64,000 bases of DNA from Undibacterium pigrum (GTDB lineage: Bacteria > Pseudomonadota > Gammaproteobacteria > Burkholderiales > Burkholderiaceae_D). The stretch covers positions 682,001 through 746,000 of the forward strand of contig NZ_QJKB01000001.1 in the NCBI RefSeq assembly GCF_003201815.1, written 5' to 3'. Shown piece after piece: positions 8,760 to 19,290 of this stretch (position 1 is its first letter; each line of letters opens with the position of its first letter). The position numbers were made by a program, and so were the translations under genes. The notes under the pieces are model-generated. The model was not told the origin of the DNA. It searched no databases and saw nothing but the letters and a program-made list of their open reading frames with translations.

Positions 8760-11700
8760 TCAATTACTCACGACCTTCCAGTGCAGGCGATCTATCGCCA
8801 GCAATAATTGCTCAGGCTCACCCGCACTGAAAAACTTAAGGCCAAAGTCCATCGAGGCTGCGCCTGTCGTTGTCGGTTGATTGTCTGCGTACCACTTAGC
8901 CACTTGTTCAGTCAGGGCCATGGCAAGGGCTGGTGGTTTTGCCGGGTCTATCTGTATCGTGGTCGATGGCAAGAGATTGATGGGCAGGCTGGTGCGTGCC
9001 ATGTCGGGCATGGATGGCACCAGGCTATATGAATAACTGCCTGTCATGGTCAATTTCATTTGCCCGCTTGCGCCATAGAATAACTCTTCAAAGAAGTTGC
9101 TGACATAGGATTTGATGTCATTGCCTCCGGGAGGAGTGAGCTGGCGCAAATCATATTGCTGATAGCTGAGTAGCGGCAAGATGGGGTCGGTGAATTTGAC
9201 TTCCGGTGTCTGATACAAAAACTCTGGCATGGTTTGTACCGTAGCCGCCTGTTCCAGCGGGAACAGAAACTTGTTGCGCTGTATGTACATGGATGACTGC
9301 GCATTTTGATACATCATCACATTCAAGCCCGGCACGGACACTGCCCAGTTGCTGAGATCTTTGGCCTCGTCATAAGACAGAGGATCACCGCTGGCTGGTG
9401 GTATGGGTTGATAGGTATAGGCAAACAAGGCACCCGGTGGCACTGGTGATACTGGTGTGGCCTGGTATTGCTGGGGCAGGATTTCCATTACTGGTGCGGG
9501 CAGGGTGACGAAGCCATTGCTGACGGTATGGCTGTTGCTGTCATAGGTAGCCGCAACACCGCTGATGCTGAGCTTGACGATTTCGTATTGCGCATTGCCA
9601 TTGGCGTCGCTGTTTAACAGGGCATCAAATGTGATGGGTGTACTGCCGACACCGGTAGCCTGGGCAGCCTTGAATAGGCCAAATTGTCCGGCATACACAT
9701 CGGCCACCTGGTTTACCAGAGCCTGGAAGGCATTGGTGGCCTGGGTGGCTTTTTTGACCTGTGCTTCGTCATCAGTTTGCCCATCGATCTTGACGAGGTA
9801 ATTGTCAAGATCGGCTGAAATGGCGGGGTAATTTGTGACAAACTCTGCCAGCGCACCAAACAAATCTGTCTTCTTGACGGCGGTTTTGTTTTGTACTGCG
9901 CCAGGTACATTCAGCACGACGTTGATATGAATGGCATCCTGTGCAGCTTGCTGGTAAATGTAGTTGAAGCCATAGTCCCACATCGCCAGATCTGCTGGCG
10001 CGAGCGTGCCAGAGTTGTTGGTGGACGCGACCGCAGTCTGGTTGTTTGCCGTAGGCGGCACCGGCAAAGCACGGTTCATGACAGGGATATATTGTGTATC
10101 TTTGCCCAGAGCAAATACCAGCGGGCCATTGATGAAGCCCAGCCATTGGCTGGCAACATAATTCTTGATGCCGGGTATGCTGCTGCGGTCAAATTCCATG
10201 TGCGTGATCTGGTAGTTCATATCCAGGGCAACATACGCCTGGTCAGCCACATTTTTTGACACAAAATTGAAGGCCAGCCTTGGCAGCACACCAGCATTGC
10301 TGGCGAGCGGAATACGGGCTGGTGTCAAACTGTAATTCTGGTTTTTGCCAGCACTACCACTGGTGCCAGCACCGTCTGCTGCCGTAGGCTGGCCATACAG
10401 GGCAGGTGGGCCAGATGGGCCGTTGCCATCGGCTCCGCCAACCTGTTCCAGGCCATAGACCACGACTGCACCTGCACTAAAGGCAGTTCCCAGAGTATTG
10501 AGCAATTGCTGGCGCATGGTTTCTTTTGCGCTGGCAAGCGTGGAGCTGTCTCCAGCAGATGTGCTCAAGATAGGGCTGACCGTGGTGCTGATGGCATCTG
10601 CCAGTTTTTGCTTGGCTGCCAGCACCTTGCCGAGATCACCGTCCTTGAGCGGATCTTTGCTCTGATTGATTTTGTCGAGGATGAAAGCGGCAGGCGCAAA
10701 ACCAGGGGACAGGAATTTATCAATTGCATTCAGGCAGTTCTCAAACCAGAGGTTCTGGTCTATGCCATTGAAACTCAGGGTCTGTTCTTCATTGTCAGGA
10801 TAGGTGTTGATGCTGACGGTATTGCTGCTCAGTGACTTGGCAATAGGCAGCGGTGCATAATAGCCAGCTTTTTCTGCGATCTGGAAGTAAATACCTTTAC
10901 CGGCACTGCGGCCAAATCTGACTGCAAAAATTTGCTGAGTCTGCTGGCGTTCTGTATTGCCAGCCTGGGTCAGGCCATTGCCGGCTTTCATATACCAGTC
11001 TGCCGTTTGCAGGCAGGTTTCCAGCGCCGTGGCAAACTGGGTGTAGCTGGAAGTGTCAGCTTTGTTATCAGCTTGCGGCAGGATGGCGCTGCTGACGGAA
11101 ACGCCGTCGACCAGTGCGGCAATTTGGGGTGTCACCAATTCTGCCTTGCGGGTAAATACCAATGCCACGTCAAGGGCAATCAGATTCTCATTGACGATGG
11201 CGGCAAGCGAGATAGGCAAGCTCAGACTGCTGATCGGCGCCAGTGCCAGTGGTGCATTTGCCTGCGGTTCTGCATCCAGCAGTGCTTGCAAATAAGCTGT
11301 ACAGGCGGCCACATAATCCCGGATGATCTGGGCTTGCGACGGGTTGAGTTCTGTTACCGGTGAGCTCAGCAAAGAGTTGACCAGGCTCATGCTGACCGCA
11401 TTGCCGCTGAGGCCGGGTACGCCGAGACCAGTGTAATCCTGGTTCAGCTGGAAATAGATGCTTTGGTAGCTGGCCAGGTCATTGAGGATATCCTGGCGTT
11501 CAGTATATGGGTTGCCATCCATGCGCAGCAGGATTTGCAGGGCAGGGCTAGTGGCTGTGCCGCTGAAGGTATAAGTGGTCTGGGTTTTTGGCCAGGACGA
11601 GATGCCTATCAGGCGATCTGTGTATTGCAAGGGGATAGGCATATTGTTGAGAGCTCCGTTATAGCCGGATGGTACCAGCTCAAACGGTGTTATCGTGGTA

Positions 11701-14700
11701 TTGCCAAACAGATCTTGCCAGCGCAGGGCAATCGACGTGTAGGTACCCACGCCGACATAAGGGTTGGCATCTGCTGAAGGCAGCCCTGGCCCGCCGACTG
11801 AAGGAGCAGGATTGATGCGGGCAAACATTTCCCCTTTGCTGTTTTTTCCATTGTAACCAAGCGCCTGACGATATTCGAAATCATTTTCTGCTGCCTGGGC
11901 CATACGCGCACTACGGGCATGCATCGCAGTCCGGTGGCTGGCATGGCGATCAGTTTGGCTGTCATCATCATCGCCATAGTCCTGCGGCCCGAAAGGCAGG
12001 CTATACGGGCTGGACAGGAAATACGGGTTAGTCTGCAAACCGGCAGAGAGCGTATTGTAGAGTCCGTACAGCAAGCTGGCAGGGGTATCGTCGGCATTGG
12101 CATTGGCCCTGGCTTTCAGGCGAGATTGCTGGCTGTCAGGATTCTCGCGTTCCAGTACAAAGGCAACATTGCCCGGGTCCTGGTTCGCTTGTATGGTGAG
12201 TACCTGGGTTTCTATATCAAGCACAGTGCCATCGGGGAATATACCTTTCATTTGTGCTGCGCCAGCTGCGAGTGCTTCAGGTGACAGGCGATAATAGGCT
12301 GCCATACTGGCAAAGGTATTGCCAGGGCCGCTAGCGCCGACCAGGTAGGTGAAAGCCGGTATCACAAAACTATTGCCAACCGCTACACTGACGCCAGGAT
12401 TGTAGCTGGCGATGTTTGCACCTGTCATCAATGGTGGCTGCATGCCCGTGGCATAGTAGGCTGCCAGCCTGTCGAGTGCGGTGGCTGGATTTGCAGCATC
12501 GGCCTGGCTCAATTGATGGACGATGCCTGTCACCGGAATCGCGCTATCCTGGCTCAGGAGCTTGTCATCATTGGCGGCAGCCAGCCTGCCAGGGGACACG
12601 CCATACAAGAGGCCCAGGCTGCTCAGGCTTTGCTTTGCAGCCTGTTTCAAGGCCAGGCTGTCGCCACTGGCAAGCTGGGATTCCAGTACCACGACATCCT
12701 GTTGCAAATCGATGTTCTGATTGCTGACAAAGGCGTTCACAAAGTTAGGCACTACCCTGCCGCCGGCAGGCAGGGTATTGTGAGCAATGGTAACCAGCAG
12801 TGACAAGGTGGCGGTGCCTGTTGCATCGAAGATGGATGCAGGCAAGCCAGTGCCAGATGCACGTTCTTGCCAGTACAAATAATAACCGCCACCACGAACC
12901 ACAGACTGCTCCCACAATAATTTAATGAATTGTGAAGGCGTGTTGGCTATGCCCTGTGGCACATCATCAACCGCGCGGAGCAAAGCTTGCGAGCTGGGAG
13001 GAGGATTGCTTTCTGTCGACAGATTGGTTTGCGTCAGGAAGGCAAGGAATTCGCTGTCTGCCTGGCTCGTCAGGCTGGGCTCACTGGTGCCGCCCTGGTT
13101 ATATAACAAGAATAAGCCAGATACCAGATTTTCACCCAGTGCTGCGATGGCAGTCAGCAAGAATTGCAGGCGCTGTGCATCTGCTGCCGATGGGCCCAGT
13201 ACCTGATATACCGTAGCCATGCTGGTGGCTGCTTCCAGCGTGGCGCTATTGTCATGGCTAGGAGCTGTGCTTGAAGGCAGGCGGGTGATCTGGAAATCGA
13301 CACGGCTGGCGTAAGCATAGCTGTGCATGTCCGTGTACACAGTCTTGCTGCTGTTGGGTGGTGTGTTGCCTATGCGTGGCAGGTAGGCAGGCAGGAGCGG
13401 AAGCAGGCTGGCATACTGGTCTTCATCAAACACTGTTTCCAGCGTGGCCTGGCGCTCCTGTATCGAAGCCAGCATGGCTTGCGGCAAACTCCAGAGGTAA
13501 GGCGTTGCGCTGCCTGATTGCGTGTTTGCAAGATCGATCACCTGTCCATTTGGACTGGTGATCTCATTGATACGGTTTTGATCCGAACTGTTCCAGACGG
13601 CATGAGAACTGCTGACAAACTGCTTGGGTTTGAAATCAACTGGCGGCAGAGCCTGGCAACTTGGTGATGGCAGGAACTTGCCTGACCTGGCATAGCTGAG
13701 CACACTGCTGAGCAAAGTGTAGGCATCGTCCAGTTTGACATCAATTTTTGTTTCGTTGCTGTTGTTGAATTTTATGAAGTCGAGATTGATATCATGTGAT
13801 TCATCAGCGCGTGACAGCGTGATGGAATAAGCGCTGGCTGCATCAGGCACAGGGAATTGCTGGCCAGTTAATTGGTAGAGAGCGTATTCCTGTTGCTGCG
13901 CTGGATACAAAAATTCGTTTGACAGATCAAGACCGTCTGCCTTGGGCAGACGCAAACCGTAAGTCACAAAGCGCGCGACCTGGGCGGCAACCTGGCCTAC
14001 TGCACCTGTTGTTTGTATTGCATCCCATATCTGACTGACTGGCAGGGCGTCGAGATTGGCAACCGCCAGATGGCTGTTTTCTTCATCCCTGGCAAACAGA
14101 TCAGGGACACTTCTATTGCTTTGGGCGATGCTGCTGACACTGATGGCAAAGGCAGCGGCAATGCTATTGAGGGTGTCGCTTGCAGTTTTATAGCGTAAAT
14201 CAGGTATGGCAATTTGCCCTGTCGGCAGCAACAAGTCAGCCAGACTGTACAGTACTGATTGGGTTGACAGCGTCGTCAGGCTTATTTGCAAGACTGAGGC
14301 GATGTTGCCAAAACTGTCGCCAGGTGTCGTAGTGTAAGGCTCAACAACGTTGCCAATAACTACTGTGAAGCTGATGTTGGGCCGCAGGATGCGGGCATCA
14401 GGATTGGCAATGATCAGTTGTGCGGGCGTCGTGGCCCAGCGCTGCGTGGTGCTGTCTGTGTAGCGTGCTGCTACGGTGTTCAAATCATCCCGGCTCTGTA
14501 TGGTCGCGCTGAGCTGGCTCAGGGTGATGGGCAGGTCTGTTGTCAGTTTGTAGTCTGCATTGGGCAAGGCAATATCATCTACATCAAGCAGATTGCCATA
14601 ACCATTGAGAGTAGTGAGTATGTCATTGATGGATTGTGCACTGGTGAGAGGGTAGGCATAATTATTGAATGCATCGATACCCGCTTGTAGCAGCGCACGG

Positions 14701-17700
14701 CCTATCAGTGTGAAGACATCCACAAATATAAAGGCGGCCATGGATTCTGCTGTTTCGTCCTGCAGCAGCTTTTGTTCAGGTGCACCTTGCCTGGATGCGA
14801 CATTCGCGGCAACTTCGCGCAGGCTGTCTGCGACCAGTTTGCGATATGTGGCATTGGCCGTTGCATAGGTTTCCAGCGTGATGGTTTTGCGGGCGCTGCC
14901 GCCATCAGGGGCGGGCACGCTTAATATCAAGCCATCAAAGCCCGGGAACAGCGTGGCATTGGCCAATTGCGTCGCTGGCTGGATATCAATATCAAAACCA
15001 TCGCGCAGGAATTGCAGCAATTCCTTGATGGTAAATGCGACGTTGGCAGAGTTGCCCAGCCAGTTCATGTCAGATTCCAGCTTGTCCCTGCTCACTGTGC
15101 TTGCCAATGCATCCGGCAATTGTAGTGGCTGATCCGGGAAGACATTTTCACTCTGTAAAAGATTCAGTAACCACGGAAAGTAAGTCTTGCAGAGCAATTC
15201 AAAAGAGCTGGTGCCAGATCCACCATCTGGCGAGGTAGAATCGGGAGCATCCATCGCCAGCAGGCAGACAAAAGCGCCTTGCTGTTGCTGGTAAGTAGTT
15301 GCCTTCTCAGGGGCAAGTATGGTGAATTGCGGTGAGACATATAAATTTAACTTCGGCTTGACTGGCACAGGTGCCAGTCTCATAGGCATTGAATAACTGC
15401 CAGTATCGGCCGCATGCGTGAAGCTGGCAGGCAAGGCATGGCTGCGCTGGCCTTTCAGTGGCCTGGCCTTGTCCCACGGCGCACGCGAGTCCGAACCTAT
15501 GACAAACTTGGCACTGACTGTTGCCGAGAAACTCACCGAGATAGAGAAAGAGAAGATGCCGAGATCTATCTTCACCTTGAGGCTGATCTTGACTGAAGCT
15601 GTCACCGACAAGGGGATGGCACGGTAGGATTCATACACAATCTGTACTGACACGGTGATATTCACCAGCAAGGATGCCGAGATGATCTTCAGATCGACTT
15701 CACCATAGAGCAGGCCGATGACACCCACCGTACCCTTGAGCTTGAAGTAATGCGATTCTTGTACGCTGGCCGTATTGCCTGTGACGGCAGGCAGGTTGTC
15801 GCTGCTGTCGTACGGCCTGTAGGTGGCAATCACACCTTCGATAATGCCAAAGACGGTCAGTGCAAAGCCAGCCTTGAGCGGGCCCTTGACGAAGTTATAC
15901 CCAAGCCCGATTTGCAGGCCAAGACCAAAAATGATGACAGGATTGAAGCTGCCCAGCTCGGTTTTTGGCACCTGGGTTGCGGTGGCGCTCGACAATTTAC
16001 CAAAGTATACGCCGCCCGAACCCAGTACCGGCACACCATACACAATGGCACTGAAACTGAATGAACGGGAAAAATCAAGATTGTAGGGAAAACCTATGTC
16101 AATGACGAAGTCGCCATTGGTATAAATCTTGATGCCTATCATGGGCAAGACCACGCTGACAGCACCAAAATTGAGATTGCGTATGCTGTCAGGGAAGGTG
16201 AAATCAATCTGGAACAAGCCGATGTCATCGGTAATTTTTTTGTAGAGGATATCCACAATCAAACCTGCCAGGCCACCCATTTTTGGACTGCCAAGGGCCA
16301 AGCGCATGCCATACAGATTGGGATCGTTGAACACCAGTTGCAGGTCTACCGCCCAGACACCGGCCGTTTGTAAAACCCCCAGATGCGCGGCGATCAGCCA
16401 GTTGCTGTTGGCGTTGTAGTATGGCTGCCCAGGCTGGGTAGTGCCTGGATTGACCGGGTTATCCTTGCCCGTTGTCGATGGCACGTTTTGCAGGGCCTTG
16501 ATGACTGCTGCTGTCGAGTCAAAACCCGGCGAACCATAGATACTGACACGTTGTCCCAGGACCAGCAAAAAGACCTTGAAATAGCTGGAACCCTGGCCTG
16601 GTACCTGTGGCATATTCTGCACGTTCTGGCCTTTGCTGGGGTCTATCAATGGCCCCATGGTGCCCGCCAGCAAAGGAGGAACCGTGGCATCAAGCGCCAA
16701 CATGACCTTGCCATCTGTGTCGCGCGTCAGTATCAATTTGTTGATGATGATAAAGCCAAGATTCAGCGGTTTGCTGAGAGTGTAACTGCCGGACAGGCGG
16801 TTTTGCACACCATCCTTGAGCGAGACATTGATGGCCAGGCCATCAAGTGAAATCTGGTTCAGCAAATCCCAGGGAGAGGGCAGGGTAAAGTAAGGATCGC
16901 CCAGAGTGCGTACCAGTGACTGTATCAGTGTACCCAGTGACCAGCCTTTCATAGTGAAGCTCAGCATCTGGGTGTTGGTAGTATAGCTGGCTGTAAAACC
17001 TTCCCAGGTGACAAACAGGATATTGTTAGGACCTTCCGCCGTAGGCTGAAAGCTGTAACCGAAAGTCAGCTTCAGGTTGATGGCGCTGTAAATCCAGGTT
17101 GTCGTGGCTGAACCGGAAAATTGCTGTGTAGGCGGTTTGCTGCCATCATATTTGACGCCGATGGTGGCTTTGTCGAGGCCAAATACTTGTTGCTCGCCGA
17201 ACTTGAATTTCCAGGAAAAGCTGGTATCTATGCTGTAGCTGGTTGCCAGGGCTTGTGAAGGCTTGCCTGTCGGTATGGTGGATGCAATGGCAAAGCTCAG
17301 GATACGCAAATCACCCGGCAAGAAGTCTGGGAAGTCATAGATGCCGCCCGCTGCAAAAAATTGTTTGATGACCTCCTGTACTTCCAGTGGCTGGCTTAAT
17401 TCTGCCGAGAGGTTCCAGCGTGCCGGTGTTTGCTGTCCGTCATAGGCCACCACGCAATTGGCCTGTAAAGGCCCTATCCCCAGCAAACCTGATACTTGTC
17501 CCGCCCATGCTGTACCGCTTCCAGTGGTCACTGGCACATTGCTATTGCCTGGAGGTGCTGTGGCGCTCAGCCCCGACAGGCTGACAGCCCCACCTGAGAT
17601 TTTTAGTATAGGGTAGTTGCCAACGGTCAGGAAAGAAAGTTCTATTTCAAAGTCGCTGGAAAACTCAAAGCTTTGTGCAGTGCCATCCAGCGCCAGTTTG

Positions 17701-19223
17701 ATATTCGATAATTCTGCCTGTATCGTCGATGGCAGGCTGACCGCACCATTCGATACCACATTCAAAAAATCACTAAGACTGGCCTTGCCATCAAAACCTG
17801 CCTCAAACAGCAAAGCGGAATTGAACTGGATCTGGAATTGGCCGCCATCAGTGCCATCCATGTTTTTGAAAACCGTGGGCAGGAGCTTGAAGGTAGAGCC
17901 AAACTGGTAAGTAAACCTGGGATTTTTGAATGGCTGGCTGACTGCCCAGTTCAGGAAAAAAGAAGTAATGGTGAATGACAATGCCGGTGTTGGTGCCGGT
18001 ATGGGCTGCCAGTTCAGGCCTGGCACTGAACCCAGTTGCAGTGTGATGTCGGTGATGCTCGGTGGTGCAGTTAATGCCCCACTGATGGACATGCCATCCA
18101 GACCGAATGAACTCAGGAATTGTTGCAGCACTGCCGGTGTCGCACGGAAATAACTGCCACCGCCGCCAATCAGGCTGATGGCGACTGCGGGGCTTAGTGG
18201 TGGGCCATCTTCACCCGCAGTCAGTGCTACTGAATAGCTTGCTGATTGACCTTCATTGGGGAACAGCATGACCGCGAGCTGGTAAGTGCTGATATCCACG
18301 CCTTCAATTTTCAGATCACATGTCAGGGCCAGGGTGGGGGCAAGGTCAACATCTACGGATGAATCTGCATCATTATCAGCATCGGCCAGCAGGGCTTGTG
18401 TCTCGGCATCCCATAGCAGGCGTTCTGTTTGTCCGGCTTCTGGCTTGGCAGCAGGTTCGGGTATGCTCAGTGTCAGTGACGGATTGCTGACTTTCAGGTA
18501 ACCGGCGAAATCAAATTCTGCATTGCTGAGGCTGGCTGAGATATTCCCGCTGGGCATTAGCGTGCCGGTTTCAAATGTGGTGCCGTCATACAGGCCCAGG
18601 TTCAATGCACCTGTCAGTGTCAGGTTGCCAGTCGGCGCAGATAGTCCTGGAAAAAGGGCCAGCATGGGCACAGCCAGTGCAGGCAAGGGAACTTGTGCAA
18701 TCAGGTTTTGCCGTGCACCGCCAAACACTTTGGTGCCACCGTTCTGTGCCCAGGGGTAGACACCATCGGCAGTGGAAAAGATGAACTGGACTGCAGACAA
18801 ATCCAGTTGGTCAAATGGCCAGCCACCCATGAAGGGGAAGCTGCTACCCCAGCTCCAGTTGGCGGGGATTGACAGTATCTGCACTACCAGTACGCTGTCG
18901 CCCGTAGCATTGGCGGTGCTGGAAAACACCAGTGTCGCTGCAGTATTGAGCAAGTTGCCGATGAAGGGCAGTTGTGCACTGCTGATGGTAAAACTGCCAT
19001 CCGTCACTGGGCCTACTGCCTCGGGCTGGCAGGCAATCAAAAAGGAGGCTGCCTTGATCTGGAAAGCCTGGCCTATGATGTCATCGTACTTCTCTGGCAG
19101 TTTGACGTCAGGATCAGCCAGGCCTTTATTGAGGAAGTTGGCATCGAGTGCAAATGTTCCCAGGCCAGCGGCGGTTTTGATGGCTGTCTGTAAATTATTA
19201 AGTGCTTGATCAATATTGGCCAT
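8760..19223 (-). CDS. Giant 3487-aa protein with beta-rich N-terminal half and LysM-like repeats
   Basis: Not a family I can name. An AAGGAAG site lies about 10 bases before the ATG. No signal peptide or lipobox is visible. Residues about 1-700 are beta-rich and low in charge. Residues about 700-1245 are a regular run of alternating hydrophobic strands, with VYGVPVLGSGGVYFGKLSS and a long KISLKVKIDLGIF-type stretch; this resembles DUF6603-type proteins, as a weak impression only. LysM-like units occur near 1629-1675 (YTTTPGDSFGNIASV to IAIPD), 1678-1710, about 2195-2232 and 2291-2338. A charged linker (DDDDSQTDRHASHR) lies near 2417-2430. Residues 2480-3487 are a mixed region with a FxLVPSGYNG/TDRLIG segment. 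It is the last gene of a four-gene operon, 67 bases after the EEP nuclease. Function unknown. Confidence 0.85.
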   Translation of the reverse strand: MANIDQALNNLQTAIKTAAGLGTFALDANFLNKGLADPDVKLPEKYDDIIGQAFQIKAASFLIACQPEAVGPVTDGSFTISSAQLPFIGNLLNTAATLVFSSTANATGDSVLVVQILSIPANWSWGSSFPFMGGWPFDQLDLSAVQFIFSTADGVYPWAQNGGTKVFGGARQNLIAQVPLPALAVPMLALFPGLSAPTGNLTLTGALNLGLYDGTTFETGTLMPSGNISASLSNAEFDFAGYLKVSNPSLTLSIPEPAAKPEAGQTERLLWDAETQALLADADNDADSSVDVDLAPTLALTCDLKIEGVDISTYQLAVMLFPNEGQSASYSVALTAGEDGPPLSPAVAISLIGGGGSYFRATPAVLQQFLSSFGLDGMSISGALTAPPSITDITLQLGSVPGLNWQPIPAPTPALSFTITSFFLNWAVSQPFKNPRFTYQFGSTFKLLPTVFKNMDGTDGGQFQIQFNSALLFEAGFDGKASLSDFLNVVSNGAVSLPSTIQAELSNIKLALDGTAQSFEFSSDFEIELSFLTVGNYPILKISGGAVSLSGLSATAPPGNSNVPVTTGSGTAWAGQVSGLLGIGPLQANCVVAYDGQQTPARWNLSAELSQPLEVQEVIKQFFAAGGIYDFPDFLPGDLRILSFAIASTIPTGKPSQALATSYSIDTSFSWKFKFGEQQVFGLDKATIGVKYDGSKPPTQQFSGSATTTWIYSAINLKLTFGYSFQPTAEGPNNILFVTWEGFTASYTTNTQMLSFTMKGWSLGTLIQSLVRTLGDPYFTLPSPWDLLNQISLDGLAINVSLKDGVQNRLSGSYTLSKPLNLGFIIINKLILTRDTDGKVMLALDATVPPLLAGTMGPLIDPSKGQNVQNMPQVPGQGSSYFKVFLLVLGQRVSIYGSPGFDSTAAVIKALQNVPSTTGKDNPVNPGTTQPGQPYYNANSNWLIAAHLGVLQTAGVWAVDLQLVFNDPNLYGMRLALGSPKMGGLAGLIVDILYKKITDDIGLFQIDFTFPDSIRNLNFGAVSVVLPMIGIKIYTNGDFVIDIGFPYNLDFSRSFSFSAIVYGVPVLGSGGVYFGKLSSATATQVPKTELGSFNPVIIFGLGLQIGLGYNFVKGPLKAGFALTVFGIIEGVIATYRPYDSSDNLPAVTGNTASVQESHYFKLKGTVGVIGLLYGEVDLKIISASLLVNITVSVQIVYESYRAIPLSVTASVKISLKVKIDLGIFSFSISVSFSATVSAKFVIGSDSRAPWDKARPLKGQRSHALPASFTHAADTGSYSMPMRLAPVPVKPKLNLYVSPQFTILAPEKATTYQQQQGAFVCLLAMDAPDSTSPDGGSGTSSFELLCKTYFPWLLNLLQSENVFPDQPLQLPDALASTVSRDKLESDMNWLGNSANVAFTIKELLQFLRDGFDIDIQPATQLANATLFPGFDGLILSVPAPDGGSARKTITLETYATANATYRKLVADSLREVAANVASRQGAPEQKLLQDETAESMAAFIFVDVFTLIGRALLQAGIDAFNNYAYPLTSAQSINDILTTLNGYGNLLDVDDIALPNADYKLTTDLPITLSQLSATIQSRDDLNTVAARYTDSTTQRWATTPAQLIIANPDARILRPNISFTVVIGNVVEPYTTTPGDSFGNIASVLQISLTTLSTQSVLYSLADLLLPTGQIAIPDLRYKTASDTLNSIAAAFAISVSSIAQSNRSVPDLFARDEENSHLAVANLDALPVSQIWDAIQTTGAVGQVAAQVARFVTYGLRLPKADGLDLSNEFLYPAQQQEYALYQLTGQQFPVPDAASAYSITLSRADESHDINLDFIKFNNSNETKIDVKLDDAYTLLSSVLSYARSGKFLPSPSCQALPPVDFKPKQFVSSSHAVWNSSDQNRINEITSPNGQVIDLANTQSGSATPYLWSLPQAMLASIQERQATLETVFDEDQYASLLPLLPAYLPRIGNTPPNSSKTVYTDMHSYAYASRVDFQITRLPSSTAPSHDNSATLEAATSMATVYQVLGPSAADAQRLQFLLTAIAALGENLVSGLFLLYNQGGTSEPSLTSQADSEFLAFLTQTNLSTESNPPPSSQALLRAVDDVPQGIANTPSQFIKLLWEQSVVRGGGYYLYWQERASGTGLPASIFDATGTATLSLLVTIAHNTLPAGGRVVPNFVNAFVSNQNIDLQQDVVVLESQLASGDSLALKQAAKQSLSSLGLLYGVSPGRLAAANDDKLLSQDSAIPVTGIVHQLSQADAANPATALDRLAAYYATGMQPPLMTGANIASYNPGVSVAVGNSFVIPAFTYLVGASGPGNTFASMAAYYRLSPEALAAGAAQMKGIFPDGTVLDIETQVLTIQANQDPGNVAFVLERENPDSQQSRLKARANANADDTPASLLYGLYNTLSAGLQTNPYFLSSPYSLPFGPQDYGDDDDSQTDRHASHRTAMHARSARMAQAAENDFEYRQALGYNGKNSKGEMFARINPAPSVGGPGLPSADANPYVGVGTYTSIALRWQDLFGNTTITPFELVPSGYNGALNNMPIPLQYTDRLIGISSWPKTQTTYTFSGTATSPALQILLRMDGNPYTERQDILNDLASYQSIYFQLNQDYTGLGVPGLSGNAVSMSLVNSLLSSPVTELNPSQAQIIRDYVAACTAYLQALLDAEPQANAPLALAPISSLSLPISLAAIVNENLIALDVALVFTRKAELVTPQIAALVDGVSVSSAILPQADNKADTSSYTQFATALETCLQTADWYMKAGNGLTQAGNTERQQTQQIFAVRFGRSAGKGIYFQIAEKAGYYAPLPIAKSLSSNTVSINTYPDNEEQTLSFNGIDQNLWFENCLNAIDKFLSPGFAPAAFILDKINQSKDPLKDGDLGKVLAAKQKLADAISTTVSPILSTSAGDSSTLASAKETMRQQLLNTLGTAFSAGAVVVYGLEQVGGADGNGPSGPPALYGQPTAADGAGTSGSAGKNQNYSLTPARIPLASNAGVLPRLAFNFVSKNVADQAYVALDMNYQITHMEFDRSSIPGIKNYVASQWLGFINGPLVFALGKDTQYIPVMNRALPVPPTANNQTAVASTNNSGTLAPADLAMWDYGFNYIYQQAAQDAIHINVVLNVPGAVQNKTAVKKTDLFGALAEFVTNYPAISADLDNYLVKIDGQTDDEAQVKKATQATNAFQALVNQVADVYAGQFGLFKAAQATGVGSTPITFDALLNSDANGNAQYEIVKLSISGVAATYDSNSHTVSNGFVTLPAPVMEILPQQYQATPVSPVPPGALFAYTYQPIPPASGDPLSYDEAKDLSNWAVSVPGLNVMMYQNAQSSMYIQRNKFLFPLEQAATVQTMPEFLYQTPEVKFTDPILPLLSYQQYDLRQLTPPGGNDIKSYVSNFFEELFYGASGQMKLTMTGSYSYSLVPSMPDMARTSLPINLLPSTTIQIDPAKPPALAMALTEQVAKWYADNQPTTTGAASMDFGLKFFSAGEPEQLLLAIDRLHWKVVSN

Positions 19224-19290
19224 GGAGAACTTCTTCCTTGTAAACTAAGTATGCTGTTGCCAGTCGAATGAATGTCGATTCAAATGCGAT

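Noticed and set aside
8808-19209. Many plus-strand open frames inside the giant gene, up to 155 codons
   Set aside because: They lie antisense to one uninterrupted 3487-codon frame, lack ribosome binding sites and show no known motifs.
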